Assembly (NCBI RefSeq): GCF_001640805.2
Contig: NC_066836.1
Location: 5,358,892-5,422,891, forward strand
Source: Lates calcarifer
Taxonomy: Eukaryota > Chordata > Actinopteri > Centropomidae
Direction: 5' to 3'
DNA length: 64,000 nt
Part shown: positions 14,501 to 25,504 of the stretch, piece after piece
Position numbering within the stretch: position 1 is the first letter of the stretch
Layout of the letters: each line of letters begins with the position of its first letter
Position numbers and translations under genes: made by a program
The notes under the pieces: model-generated
Seen by the model: only the letters and a program-made list of their open reading frames with translations
Databases searched by the model: none
What the model was told of the DNA's origin: nothing

Positions 14501-17500
14501 AAAGTACTTTAATGATACTTAATGATGTACCCAGAGGCAAACTTAAATGGTCAGTTCATCCACATTAAAAAAACAAAAAACAAAAGCCACATTTTCCCGC
14601 TTTACCCCTCGTGGTGTCTGGCAAGGTTTTAAGTTATCTGCTGCTGGGACTTCTGCTGCCAACCCAATACAATGGAGCTGAATGGGATTTCGTTTGCATT
14701 TGGCAGTTTTCATTTAGAGCTATTTTTTACTAAAGATAAAAATAGTGAAAACTGACCACAGTTTTGAGCTTCTCTCAGCATGTGAAATCTGTTCTCAAAG
14801 CGGTGTCTTTTCGGGTGCTCACCCCCAAAATCTGTTGCCTTGTTATGTGTCTCAAATGGATTCATTTGACGACTCTGGCATGAGTATTAATGCATTTTTA
14901 AACTGCTCAACACTTCGGAGCAGTCCGTCCCTGTGCTGTGTCAAACCCCCAAATCATGTTTCAACCTCAAATACGTGGACGCCATCAAAACCCTGTTTTG
15001 ACGTGACTCTAAAGATTTACTCCAAAGTCACTTTGCTTCGCCTCTCTTGTCTGGAAACAGGGAGCGTGATGTGAGCTTATGCATTCTTGAATAAACCAGA
15101 GACATTATCACCAGAGATGGAGTTATGGCTTTGTGGTTGCACTGATTGGGTAGTTGGAGGCCGCAGAACTTATGTGTACTGTAAACTGAGACAAATTTTG
15201 TCTGCCAAGTATAAAAGTAGAAGTGAGACTAAAAAGATACAGCTGAAAGCCTTCAGGGCAGCAGTTTCTGGACAATATGGCCTCAGATCATTGGTCATTG
15301 AAGGTTTGCCTGTAAACTAACTTTTATTGGCACAACAGTAACAACAAAGGCAGTCTATCCAATAAAACAGAGTTGATAAGGGCCAAAGTAACATTTTTGT
15401 GGTTTAATAAATGATATAAAATCTTCACATATAATGCACATATTTTCTTGTGAAACTGTCCAGTATTTCTCGAGTTGTTTTTAAATGGGCTTTAGGTCTT
15501 GGCAGAGGTGTTAAGACGTTTTGTTGTTTTTTTTTCCTCTCTCTCTCTGAACACAAATTCAAACCTATAAAAGGATGAATCGAAGGTTCATTATTGACCT
15601 TGGAAATAGAACTATAACAAAAAAATTCTTAATATGAGGTTCACTTACTGTAAAAACTTGATTTTTGTAAGCTTTCAGACAGTTCTTTAAACAGAGACAT
15701 ATTATCTTCTCAAATCAAGAAATTCAGGTGAAATTCTTCACTCAAGGTTCACGACCTGGAAAACGTTGCAGAGCTTTCAGCTGCATTTCGTCATCTCGGT
15801 CCACTGATGAGATGCACCTGAAAGCTCAGGAAAATTTCCAGTTAGCCGGCCTTGTGCTAACACAACTTTTTTTTCTTTTTTGTAAACCAAAAAAACATGT
15901 GGTTAAATGTATAAAAGTAAAAATGCACTGAGACGATGAAGAAAAAGACATTCAGGGAAACTTATTTTGCCTCAAGTTGTCCAGTATTTCTGTGTATTTT
16001 CCTTCAAATGCTCTTCAGTTCGTAGAGGACTTGTTGAGATGGGTTTTTCTTCTCTGAACATAAATCCAGACTCTGATGCAGGGTCAGTAATAAAACTGCA
16101 TTGTATTGCATTTCAGTGTCAGTGAAACGTGAAGAACAGTGGATAGCCTTGAAAGTACTTGACATTTTGAAAAATGAATGTGCCTACAGTATAAAACACC
16201 CAACTTCATCTAGATGGTTTACCTCTGTCACCTGCAGCAGGATTGCACCTGGATCCTGACTACTTAAAGTTTTGGATTCACCAAATAAAACCATTTTGTA
16301 GTAAATCAAAAGTCCTTAAATTTGATGTTCAGGTAAGAGTTTGGGTTTCTCTCTCTCTCTCTCTGTTTTCAGGACATGTAACTGTACTTGCCTTAATGCA
16401 TCATCTTTCTGCCTCCATTGCCTCAAAGCTTGCAGCCAGAGCTTCCATGAAGCTATGCACAATCTGTCCATTGACGTCTCTTTATAGAGACTGAGGATGT
16501 CATAGAATCCCACTGGTGCCCGCAGTACACGACAGCCTGCCAAAGCCAATACCAGACAAGCACTTGTTTTTCCCCCAAATGACTTAGCGAGACGTTAAAC
16601 ACGTGAAAGTAAATTATCTTTGCTTCACAGCACAGTCGGCATTGAGCTCTGACCTCATAGCCAGGCGCGTGTTTACTCTGGCTGAGACGAGCCATTTTGA
16701 CTTCTTTTAATTATTTAATACTTGAGGGATTTGGAGGCCCGCGCTGAGGCTTGTCCATCAGCGAGTATTTGTGATGTGCAGGGTTTGTGTGTTCTGCGGT
16801 CGAGGAGGAGGAGAGGGAGGGGGGTGGGGGGGGTGAAGAGCTGGATCGGCCTTTTGGAGCGACGTGTCCATCAGATACAGGCACACTAACCGGGATGGCT
16901 CTCACAGAAACGCTATTATACGATCTGAAGGAAAGAGAGGTAATGAAGTTTACTTTGCAGAAGCTCCGAGTGACATTGGATCCAAATAGCCGGTTTAACT
17001 GAAATGTTTGACATTTCCACACATCTTATATTTACTGCAGCTCCAACATGCAATAAGCACTACTCTCTTTTCTCTAAGTGCCTAATTGGTAGTGCCTTAG
17101 ATCACATTAAACCTCCATCTGCATTACATACATTCAACATGATCCTCTGTAATCCAGTAAATCTATATTACAGAGATACTCAGCAGCTTTTCCTCAGCCA
17201 AAACTGAAAACAGATAAGTTTTGTGTGCACGAGCTGGCACCTTCGGTAAACCTACTCATCCCCTCCACTGATCCAGCACAAGCATGCTGCTATTAAAAAG
17301 CAGCCATGGATTAAGGCAGGGTAGCATACAGTATAAAGTCTGTATAAACATAAGATCTTAAATTCTGCAAGCAGGATTCCTCTCATTCCAGATATAAGGA
17401 GGGCAGCTGGCTGTAGTTAGTTAGAAAGAAAAAAAGTGAGTGATGAGGGGGTTTAGCTGGTAAAATATGATCAGAGAAACAGTTTCCTGAGGTTGTGCTG

Positions 17501-20500
17501 ACAGCTGCTCCCTCAGGCGTGGGCTCTCTGTTGAGCCCATGCATCTGAGAAGGTTTGGGCACACTGGCCGCAAAGAACGACAGATCAGCCCAGCAGGGCC
17601 ACGCACGGCACGACTCAGACATCCCAGCTATGTTGTTGCAGCGTCGCAAGAATGTAAAGCGTGGAACAGACGGTTGTTTATAGTTAAGGTCAGCGCTGCT
17701 GGTCCAGGGGCCACTGAGGGGAATCCAGAGAAGTGTTGAATTCTTGGGGCTCGTAGTCATCGCGGTACATTCATTTCAACAGTCATACTATATCAAAGCC
17801 CACTTTGTTTACATAATCCTATACAAAGCCTGGATTTTATTACCTTGGGAAGCCACAGCCATCTGTAACTTATATCTGTTCGGGTTTCAAAAAGTACTTC
17901 TGATTAATTTTGGCTTTTATTGTGTTTCTCCACTGAAGGCATAGACTGTTAAATTAAATGTAATAGCATTTGACATGGGAAATGGGCAATAAAGAGACCT
18001 GGGGATGACAAATGATAGATATGTAAAGAAATCTCCAAACATTTTCTTTTTTTTATAGCCAGTCAGATGCGTATATAGAAGGCGCTTGGGCCAGAAGCCA
18101 TCAGTATCTCTGACAAGGCCTGGCTTGTTTATGAAGCCCACTAAAACTTCTCCAGCAGAAACCAAGGCCATTTGGCTCTCTGGGGACCAATATGCTACAG
18201 TACATCATCCAGGAGAGTTCTCAGGCCACATGAAATGCTGAGAGCGAGCTCTTTGAAGGAAGAAGGGGGGGAGGGGGCCTCAAATACCGTACTGGGGGTT
18301 TTCAGCTGCATATCTCCTTGGAGAGAGATTCGACCGCCTCTCTTTCTTCTTGTCGACTTGGCTCCACTGACTCATTCGTTTCCATGTTGAGTCAGAGTGT
18401 TTGTGCACAGTCAGCACATTCTTGCAGCGTAGCGATGGATACAGCTCTGTACAAAGCCCGCCTACATTACCCCCCTGAGGTGGAACCGCTTACTTATATA
18501 AACTGTACTGTTTGTACGTAATTGTTTACATGTTTGTGTCTGGTAACAGCTGCCGACACACTGCCAGCTAATGGTTATCTGCTGAAAAACACTTTGTCTG
18601 GGTTTGATTGAAGTTGAGTGAAACCAAGTTTTAGATAACTATATATACAGTAGACTGAAAACAGTATCATCAGAGCTATTGCTTAGTTTGACTGAAGTCT
18701 ATCTTAAGATTGATTTAACTCGAAATCAACTCATCTTTTAAAAAATAGCAGTGTTTTTGTCTTCTTTTTATCTTCTTTTTTATTTTATTCACTTTTGTTC
18801 TTTTATTTCATTTCAATGTTACTGCCTAATTTCTAGTTCTTAATGTTGTAATTCTGTTTCAAATCATGTAAAACGCTTTGTTTTGAAAAGTGCTGCATAA
18901 CTTAAGTTACAGTTATTATTATTCAGATAAATTATCTCAGTTTAAACAAATAAATTACCTCAAGTCCTAACATTACAGAAAAACGTAGGTGTAAAAAGAA
19001 AAAGTGACTCCAAGACTGCTGGTGTGATAATATCATATTTCATTTCAAATTTGTTTATGACTGTAATGTGGTTATGACATCAACATCATTTTACCGTAAG
19101 AGTTCTTGGCTTGGAGATCTTGCGGTGAAGCTAATGAAGCCTAAAAAACACTGATGCACATCTCTATGTGACAGAAACCTTAAGCAGTTCAGCAGAAGAG
19201 AAGTTCAGGCCAACTGGAGGAAAGTACAAAACAAAGGCATTATTATAAAAATGCAACTGGGGTGAGTCAGTCACGTATCAGTCCTCGAGGCATTTTGATT
19301 TTCTTTCATCCACCTTAAAAAAAAAGAGCTTGGTGTTAAACCACCAAATCTGTCAGTTTTAATGAATTCTTGTTTGGGCTTTTTAAAGGAGCAGGTCAAC
19401 GATTTGGGGAATTGGCTCACTGGCTTTCTTGCAGAGAGTTTGATGAGAAGATCGAGACCACTCTCATTTGCATTAATATAAAGTTAAAGCCAGTAGTGTA
19501 GTTAGCATAGCTTAGCATAAAGACTCAACTGTTCATATTATTAATGTTGAGGAACTGAGTAATTCAGCTGCCTGGTATTGTATTACCAACAGGACCAGAT
19601 CCACATCGTTGTTCATGCCGGCTGACGTCAGCCCAGTGAGCTCTTCATCAGACAGAGTTGACGTCCGGCTGCAGGGCTACCAGAAAACCTACAGCCACCA
19701 ACAGCAAGTATTCTCTCAGCAGCAAGGTACCAGCAGCATCAGCAGCTGTGTCGCATCAATGTGACATACGCAGTTTTTTGTGTACTTCTTGGCATTCATC
19801 ATCATTTGCTCTGTGATTCTCCAAGGCTGTCTGTATGGAGAGGGAAAGGTGGTTCAATCAGTCAACGATGGAGGCTTTGAACCTGCCAGTTACTTCACGA
19901 ACCCCCCCACCTCTCACTCCACAGGTAAAACAACAACAAACAACAAAGAGTTTGTTTGGTAATCAAACAGCATCTGAAACCCCCTCCCACCACAGCTTTC
20001 GCACACCATCACTTGGAGTGCTGCATCTTTTTGTAATTTTTTGGAAACCTACAAACCGGCAAATTTGCTCACCTCGCACAATGATCAGCCGAGTGTACTG
20101 AGGTGAGAACAGAGACAGGATTTTTTGTCTGTTTTTTTTTTTTCATTCATTACACAACAACTTCTGTCACTTTTCTTATTCATAACTGAGTGCAACACCA
20201 TGAATGTCTTCCAGAAAATGTGTTCCATTATCCCCATATTTAAATGATGTTTTATATATTTACAAGCTTTTTTACTGAGTGTAGCTGTTGGGAGCAACTG
20301 TCAACGCGGGATTGGCGTCATTTTCAGACAACATGTGGAAGATTCATTTTGAACTAATTCTTTTCTAGCATAACTCAGCCCTTTTAGAACTAGACGAGCT
20401 GGCTGGACGGACTATCCTTTGTTTTTTAATCCATAATTTGTTATAGAATCTGGTCTGGTTTGCTTTGGGATTCCTCTTGTTTTTAATCAATACTTAACAA

Positions 20501-20803
20501 ACTAATGTCACTTGGTTGCAAACCAAGAAAAGAAAGGGTTAGGAAAGGGATATTTAACTGGCAATAAGCTCTTTACATAATAATTGAGTATTAATTATTA
20601 AAATAACTGCAGGCTCACTCTCCTTGACATGAGAACACTTCTCTGTTTTTCTCCTCTCAGGGTTTGACTTGTTGCAGGACCTGCAGGGCCAGGCAGGGGG
20701 CGGTTACTCCATGTCTCCCTGCCCAGACGACAGCTTCCTCTTCCAGGCGGGAGGCGTCGACCGCTGCCTCAATCAAATCTACTCCATCTACCTGGACTCG
20801 TGA
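5516..20803 (+). CDS. glis1: GLIS family zinc finger 1 (3' part of the gene; 5' exons lie before the window)
   Basis: Nuclear transcription factor that binds GLI-like DNA sites through five C2H2 fingers. Seven coding exons join in frame: 5516-5677, 10630-10743, 12870-12996, 14010-14166, 19593-19726, 19826-19924 and 20661-20803 (TGA at 20801), giving 311 residues. The first exon opens inside finger 3 ([17 protein letters not shown]), continues with finger 4 ([19 protein letters not shown]), and the second exon gives finger 5 ([19 protein letters not shown]). The tail has [15 protein letters not shown], matching the GLIS1 segment VLTECLVLQQLHTS, and ends [14 protein letters not shown], matching human GLIS1 DHCLGHIPSIYTDT; these ends separate it from GLIS3. 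Fingers 1-2 and the N terminus are upstream. The tail is much shorter and less proline-rich than in human. All splice sites are GT-AG with compatible phases. I cannot tell the glis1a and glis1b teleost copies apart. Confidence 0.92.
6471..7060. mobile_element. Non-autonomous DNA element beginning CAGTGGTGGAAAGG
   Basis: The stretch opens with CAGTGGTGGAAAGG and continues with CATTTACTCAAGCACTGTG and TGTACTTTACTTTTGTAT, the pattern of a very abundant teleost element. A second copy in hectd3 intron 1 (38841-39111) ends with the complementary terminus CTTTCCACCACTGG. It sits in the glis1 intron between 5677 and 10630. The right edge is approximate. Confidence 0.55.
7725..7764. repeat. Perfect 16-bp hairpin with 8-nt loop
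   Basis: CAATACAAGTTATTTA at 7725-7740 is followed by the loop AGTTTGAC and the exact reverse complement TAAATAACTTGTATTG at 7749-7764. It is intronic in glis1. It could be the remains of a small inverted-repeat element; it is too short for a normal microRNA precursor. Confidence 0.75.
8611..9010. mobile_element. Mariner-like fold-back element with a transposase relic
   Basis: Two near-identical arms of about 72 bp (8658-8729 and 8846-8917) are in inverted orientation around a core of about 115 bp. The core encodes, with frameshifts, the C-terminal part of a mariner-type transposase: SPDL, then SDHYLFP in another frame, then [21 protein letters not shown]. The outer flanks extend the symmetry: GGTAGAAGGAGAT at 8644 is matched in inverse by ATCTCCTTCTACC at 8991, while the left arm lacks about 70 bp found in the right. 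It is a dead copy inside a glis1 intron. Family assignment rests on the remembered mariner motif (HLFPKMKKEL). Confidence 0.75.
13762..13790. repeat. Perfect 12-bp hairpin with 5-nt loop
   Basis: GTTTGAGTATCA, loop AACTC, then the exact complement TGATACTCAAAC. It lies in the glis1 intron before the 14010 exon. Function unknown; possibly chance or a decayed insertion. Confidence 0.6.
14167..19592. other. Large glis1 intron with repeats
   Basis: 5.4-kb intron between the fourth and fifth coding exons in the window. It holds a dispersed repeat around 14540-14760 (containing GCTGCTGGGACTTCTGCTGC and ACCCAATACAATGGAGCTG, which I recognise from other fish loci), a CT microsatellite near 16350, and a purine/G-rich patch at 16790-16845. 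The patch is followed by an ATG at 16894 and a possible donor (GAGAG then GTAATG) at 16940. That open stretch ends in phase 0, which does not fit the phase-2 acceptor at 19593, so I do not call it an exon. Confidence 0.5.
19388..19530 (+). mobile_element. Dispersed TIR element, copy 1 (partial)
   Basis: Starts AAAGGAGCAGGTCAACGATT and ends near TAGCATAGCTTAGCATAAAG. It is a diverged copy of the same element as at 21434, 29697 and 30298 (reverse). It lies just upstream of the glis1 exon at 19593. Confidence 0.6.
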
Positions 20804-22349
20804 TGACAGCCCAGAACCAGACAAAACCAAAATCACTTTGTTTTCCTAAGGACAAAATGCAGCATGACTGATGTGTGACGGACAATCACATCCACAACAT
20901 GCTGTTCACTCAGAAGTGAAGTTGTCAGCATTGTTCTCGTTCTCGGCTGAAAAATATGGCAGCAGGAGTTTTAATGGTACAGACAAAAGTGTAAAACTTA
21001 CAAAAGGCAGAGTAGAGCCAAACATAAACAGCCAAAGAGAACATCTGGTCAAATTGTAGATGTAAATAGCAGTGACTTTTTTATTCAGAGATGACCACAG
21101 CATTTGTGATCTGGATAGAATGACGAGCTATACACTTCATCAGTTTTGTTTGATCCTTTGGAAAGTCGGTCAGCTGGCTCTCTGGCTCTGCCACTGATGT
21201 TAAACTCAATCAGTGAGGTTAATTCTGCCCCCTCGATCAGCAGCTTTGCCAACAGGAAGTGTTAAAACAACGATCTTTGAGTGAACAGAGTGGAACATTG
21301 TAATGCAGATACTGGATGCAAGATGTGACAAGCTGTCGCAAGAAGCTTCATTTTAAATGTCACAAAAGCCAAAAAGGTTGGGAACCATTATGTTATAGTG
21401 GATGACAAGTAGCATTTAGCAGTCCAGGCCCCTCAAGGAATAGTTCAGTTTTTGAGACTATGGTAACTATGAAGCTAGGCCAGCAGTAGGTTAGCTTAGC
21501 TTAGCAGAAAGACTGGAAAACAGGTAAACTGGCAAAAGTACCAAAATTAGCCTACCAACAACTTTACAGCTTACTCATTGATGTGTTGTATCTCGTTTTT
21601 GTATAATAAGTACAAAAACCAAAGAAAAATGAATGTCATTTTACAGGGGGATTATGTGGTGGACTGTTTCTTTGTAGGGACATCCTAGAGCCTTTATTTC
21701 CATGTTTCCCAAATTTTTGACCTATTCTTTCAAGGTTGAAGCATGTTTTAAGCGATTGAGCAACCTCAAACTGCTGGATTATTTCAATCTTCCTGGAGTG
21801 CAGTTACACCGGAGGACGCTGCAGGAGAGCGGAGTGTACAGTAAACTGTAGCAGTGCTGCCCCCAAGTGTCTGATTGAGTGTACATACTGCAAAGCATAC
21901 GGCCTGTGGAACAGAGTGGGTCAGTGTGGATGACTCCTGGGACTGGAAAACTGACAAACAAAACAAAAACCAGCAATAAAATATAGTTACTCTCAACGGT
22001 TCCTCTGTCATGGACTGAAAGGTGCCAACAAATATGTTTTAATATGTGTAATCTAACAATCAAAACATAATCAATCTCCTTTTTCATATTGTCTCTTGTT
22101 GCTTCAGCACAGTGTCTTTACATGTTTGTTGTACAGTTTCTATCAGTGTTATACTCATTGAGGGAGGTGTGCATTGTTTACAATAAGTTCTCTGCACTCT
22201 TTTCTGTCTCATCACAGAGACTCTAAAAAAATGACCAACCAGAAAATGTTTACACTGATTTTGTAGCAAGTCAGAGAGATTTCTTATTATTGTCAATGAA
22301 CAGTGTATAGACTGTATAAAAATGCATCTGTGTTTTATATCTAAATAAA
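20804..22349 (+). other. glis1 3' untranslated region
   Basis: Non-coding sequence after the glis1 stop, with a canonical AATAAA at 22344-22349 as the best polyadenylation signal, giving a 3'UTR of about 1.5 kb. It contains a full copy of a dispersed element (21434-21688). No earlier convincing AATAAA was seen. Confidence 0.55.
21434..21688 (+). mobile_element. Dispersed TIR element, copy 2 (near full length)
   Basis: Left end CCTCAAGGAATAGTTCAG; right end TGGTGGACTGTTTCTTTGTA, whose reverse complement resembles the left end, so the element has imperfect terminal inverted repeats. The body has GGTTAGCTTAGCTTAGCAG and AAAGACTGGAAAACAGG, diagnostic of a very common acanthomorph repeat. It lies in the glis1 3'UTR. 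Confidence 0.65.
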
Positions 22350-23027
22350 ACATTTGTTTGTATATGTTTTTGTTTGCTAGTTGTAGGGCATGGGCTGTAT
22401 TTTCATGATTAATGTTCCATTTATTTTCTTGATTAATTCCTTTATTATTATAAAATAACAAAACTAGTTTCCAAGAGCCAAAAACATCATCTTCAAATTT
22501 CTAGTTTCACCAGAGCATCAGTTTAAATCACAAAGATGCTTAGCTTACTGTCATATATGGCATTTTTTGCATAAAATGTGAGTGAAACAATTGATTATCA
22601 AAACAGTTGTCTGTCAGTTAATTAATCAATTCATGTCAACTGATGCTGTAAATTCACGCCAAAGGTAAGTGATTGATTGCTGGTTTATACTGCCGCCTAT
22701 TGGTCATAGGTTAGTCGTTGGTAAGGCTAGTCACTGACATATTTATCCACATTATTATTTCTTTCTTATTGCAAAAATAACAAAGTATAAGAAACTTTAA
22801 AATGTCCTTTCCACGTTCTGTGTTATCATTTTTTGTGTGTTTTGCACAGAAGGTTCTGATCACATCGTCGTGAAAAAACATGAAAATTTGAAGACTTGAC
22901 TTCAAGGATGAAGAGTATCAGGTTGGTTTTTGAAAATGTACATCAGTTAAACTGTCTCCACCTCATCCTAGACTCATGTGACAAATCAATGTTCACTTTC
23001 GTGAGTTTGGTGACAAAGTTCCTTCAG

Positions 23028-23043
23028 CCAGCAGAGGGCGCTC
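23028..23043 (+). promoter_or_regulatory. CTCF-like insulator motif
   Basis: CCAGCAGAGGGCGCTC matches the vertebrate CTCF core consensus CCASYAGRKGGCRS at every position. It lies between the glis1 polyadenylation signal and the upstream exon candidate of the LRR gene. Binding is inferred from sequence only. Confidence 0.6.
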
Positions 23044-23196
23044 TGTCTCCACAGCAGATCCGCTCAACTTCGCACTGAGCTCGGAGCGGATCAAATGTGA
23101 CAGCTTCAGGTAAACGAACTTTTAACTGAACATGGTGAATGAATAGACATTGTTTACACCCTCCCACTGACACACACCGCCTCTCTTTCTCTCTCT

Positions 23197-23197
<1 letters not shown>

Positions 23198-23232
<35 letters not shown>
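23198..23232. repeat. (CA)n microsatellite
   Basis: About 17 CA units, preceded by a CT-rich run from 23180. Confidence 0.95.
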
Positions 23233-23234
<2 letters not shown>

Positions 23235-23289
23235 ACTGGAGGCTGTATTTCCACATTCCGCTCGGAGGGAGACACACCCTCAGATACGC

Positions 23290-23398
23290 AGGACGAGAGG
23301 TTCAGCCGGGCCAGTTGATGGGATGCAGAGAGGAGAGAGACGCTGTGGGTGATGTTTGGATCCTGAATCAGAGTTTCAGAGCTGCAGCAGAATCATGG
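23290..23398 (+). other. Candidate upstream exon of the LRR gene
   Basis: A stretch ending ...CAGAATCATGG followed by the donor GTAAGA at 23399. If spliced to the acceptor before 28457 it would make ATG-GAG-ATG, placing an in-frame start two codons before the annotated one. A competing candidate is 28325-28380, ending GGAAGCAG with donor GTAATG and leaving an intron of only 76 nt. Sequence alone does not decide between them; both could be alternative first exons. Confidence 0.3.
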
Positions 23399-25488
23399 GT
23401 AAGAAACATTTAACATTTTATGGAAGTGTTGTTCTCTGGAGTGTTTGTTCATGTCCTCAGCAGGTGTGTATTCATGTTTCAAGGAGTTTATCTCTATTTT
23501 TTATTCAGGAAACCTTGTGTTTTTGTCTCACACTGTCTGCATTTTGGTATATTTACAGTAAAGACTAATAACAACTGTTTTGTTCTGTAGTTATGATGGG
23601 TTGTTTTGTGCCAGAATGTAGCAACATACAAGTCATACAACCCTACCCCTGACAGAAGATGTTGACCAGACGACAAATGAGTACATAAGTTATCTCATTA
23701 TTTGGGTTTTTCTTCATTTTATTGATTCAATCAACTGTTTGACTATCTTTTGATGTTTGAATTTTATTTCCTTACAAGCTTTTTAAATGACCTCTGACCT
23801 CCGACAAAGCACAGAATCCTGAATTATTTTTGTTTTTTACCTTAAATTAGTACATTTGAATTACACTGAGTACAAAAAATAAGAGACTCACAAACTAAAA
23901 CTCCCCAAACTCCCAGAAAATACACCAAGGACATGCCCTGTGTGTCCTCGGTGGTGCTGCAGCTGCAGCAACATATTTTCTGATGGAAATCTGTATGAAA
24001 GGAGAATGGAGACCGTTATTTCAGAGGAAGCTCTGCAGCCAGAGAGGATGTAGCAACTCACATTGCTGGCGAGTGAGATCATCCATGTTCTCCAGATTTA
24101 AACCTTGCTCCTCTCGCCGGGCACACACACGCCCTGAGAGGATCCGATCCAAGAAAATCCTCTGTTTGGATGAAGGGCTTTCGCTCTCATAAGGCTTAAC
24201 TCTGAGGCTCTGTGAAGGTCGACAAGTGTCTCTTGTTTGTGTGTGATTTCAAAATCCAAAGATCCAAGTCATCTGTCAATATTTGGAGTGAATGCTCCCT
24301 TGATACAAATCTACAAGAGCCTCAAACCGGGCAGATCTCCTCAGCTGTCAGATACTGAAACGTGTCTGGATGAGAGTCGACTCCGACCTTTGGACTGTCT
24401 CTGTTATCAGACTGAGGTGGGAGTTTGACTCTTCAGGCTTTAAGTTATCTTAACTGGTGAATGCATGGAATTAGCAACTGATACAAATGTCTTACTTCAT
24501 CCAAACTTAGCTCTGACGTGAACATTTGGACCAAAGCATCCAAATCTAAGCAAATTATTACCATAACATGTAACCATACAACTCCCCCCACTATTTTCCC
24601 TATTCCTCTGAAGAGTGAAAGAGCTTATATATCTTCTGCTGATGGCTATCAGATAGAACAAAAACCTTTTACAGAGCAGAGTAGCATGCAAATAATTTCA
24701 GAGTAAAAGGATATGAAATGCTGCGTACTATAAATAAACACAGAGCAGGGGTCAGATCACATGGCGAATTCTGAGAGTTTCAAGTTCAAGACGAAAAACA
24801 CACACAAACTCCAATCTTCCTTATCTTAAATTTGGCAATGACTGTTTTTTTTTTTCTAGATTTTCATTACAACTGGATTCATCTCCATGGAAGCATTTGC
24901 TGATAGTTAGGGGTGCGGTGTGAACACATTTGACCAAACTTGGCCTTATTAAAAAAGGGAGAAAAAAAAAGTTCCCGAAGGATTTATAGATAAATAACTG
25001 CTTCATAGTGAAGCTTCACCATAGAAATCAATCAAACTGAATCACAGAACAAGCACAGTCACATATATTTGAAATTTAAAGCTGCAATAATCAATGTTTT
25101 ATATTAACATTGGATCATTTAACCTACAAAAACCATCATCACTTGACTCTGCTGACCCTCAGCCCTGTTGAGCGTCTCTTTTAGGTCTTTTTGGTTTTCT
25201 GGCCTGCAGCCTAAATGGTTTGGTTCCCTCTCACTGCTCTCTCTGCATCAGCAGGAAGCTGTTTTCAGACACAGTCAGGGACTAGCTGGCGTACATAGTA
25301 AAGTATTTAGCAGCTAGATATTTCCCTCAGGAGTTTGTGGATGAATGCCAGTGTTGCTCCATATGCACTGGATAATTAAATAAGCTGCTTACTAATGTGT
25401 TTGAGTGTTAAAGTTAACTAAAATAAGAGATTTGCATTAATGTTATTTGCTCCATTGTTGTTGTTGCATTTATAGTTTACGGTTTCTG

Positions 25489-25504
25489 CTGCCCTCAAGT
25501 GGCT
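25489..25504 (-). promoter_or_regulatory. CTCF-like motif, minus strand
   Basis: Read on the minus strand the site is CCACTTGAGGGCAGC, which fits the CTCF core except for one T in place of A. Function is inferred. Confidence 0.4.

Noticed and set aside
16894..17002. Open frame starting [15 protein letters not shown] as a glis1 exon
   Set aside because: Its donor phase does not match the downstream acceptor and I recognise no family.
22690..22703. Further CTCF-like site (CCAATAGGCGGCAG on the minus strand)
   Set aside because: Two mismatches to the core consensus; not strong enough without a matrix score.
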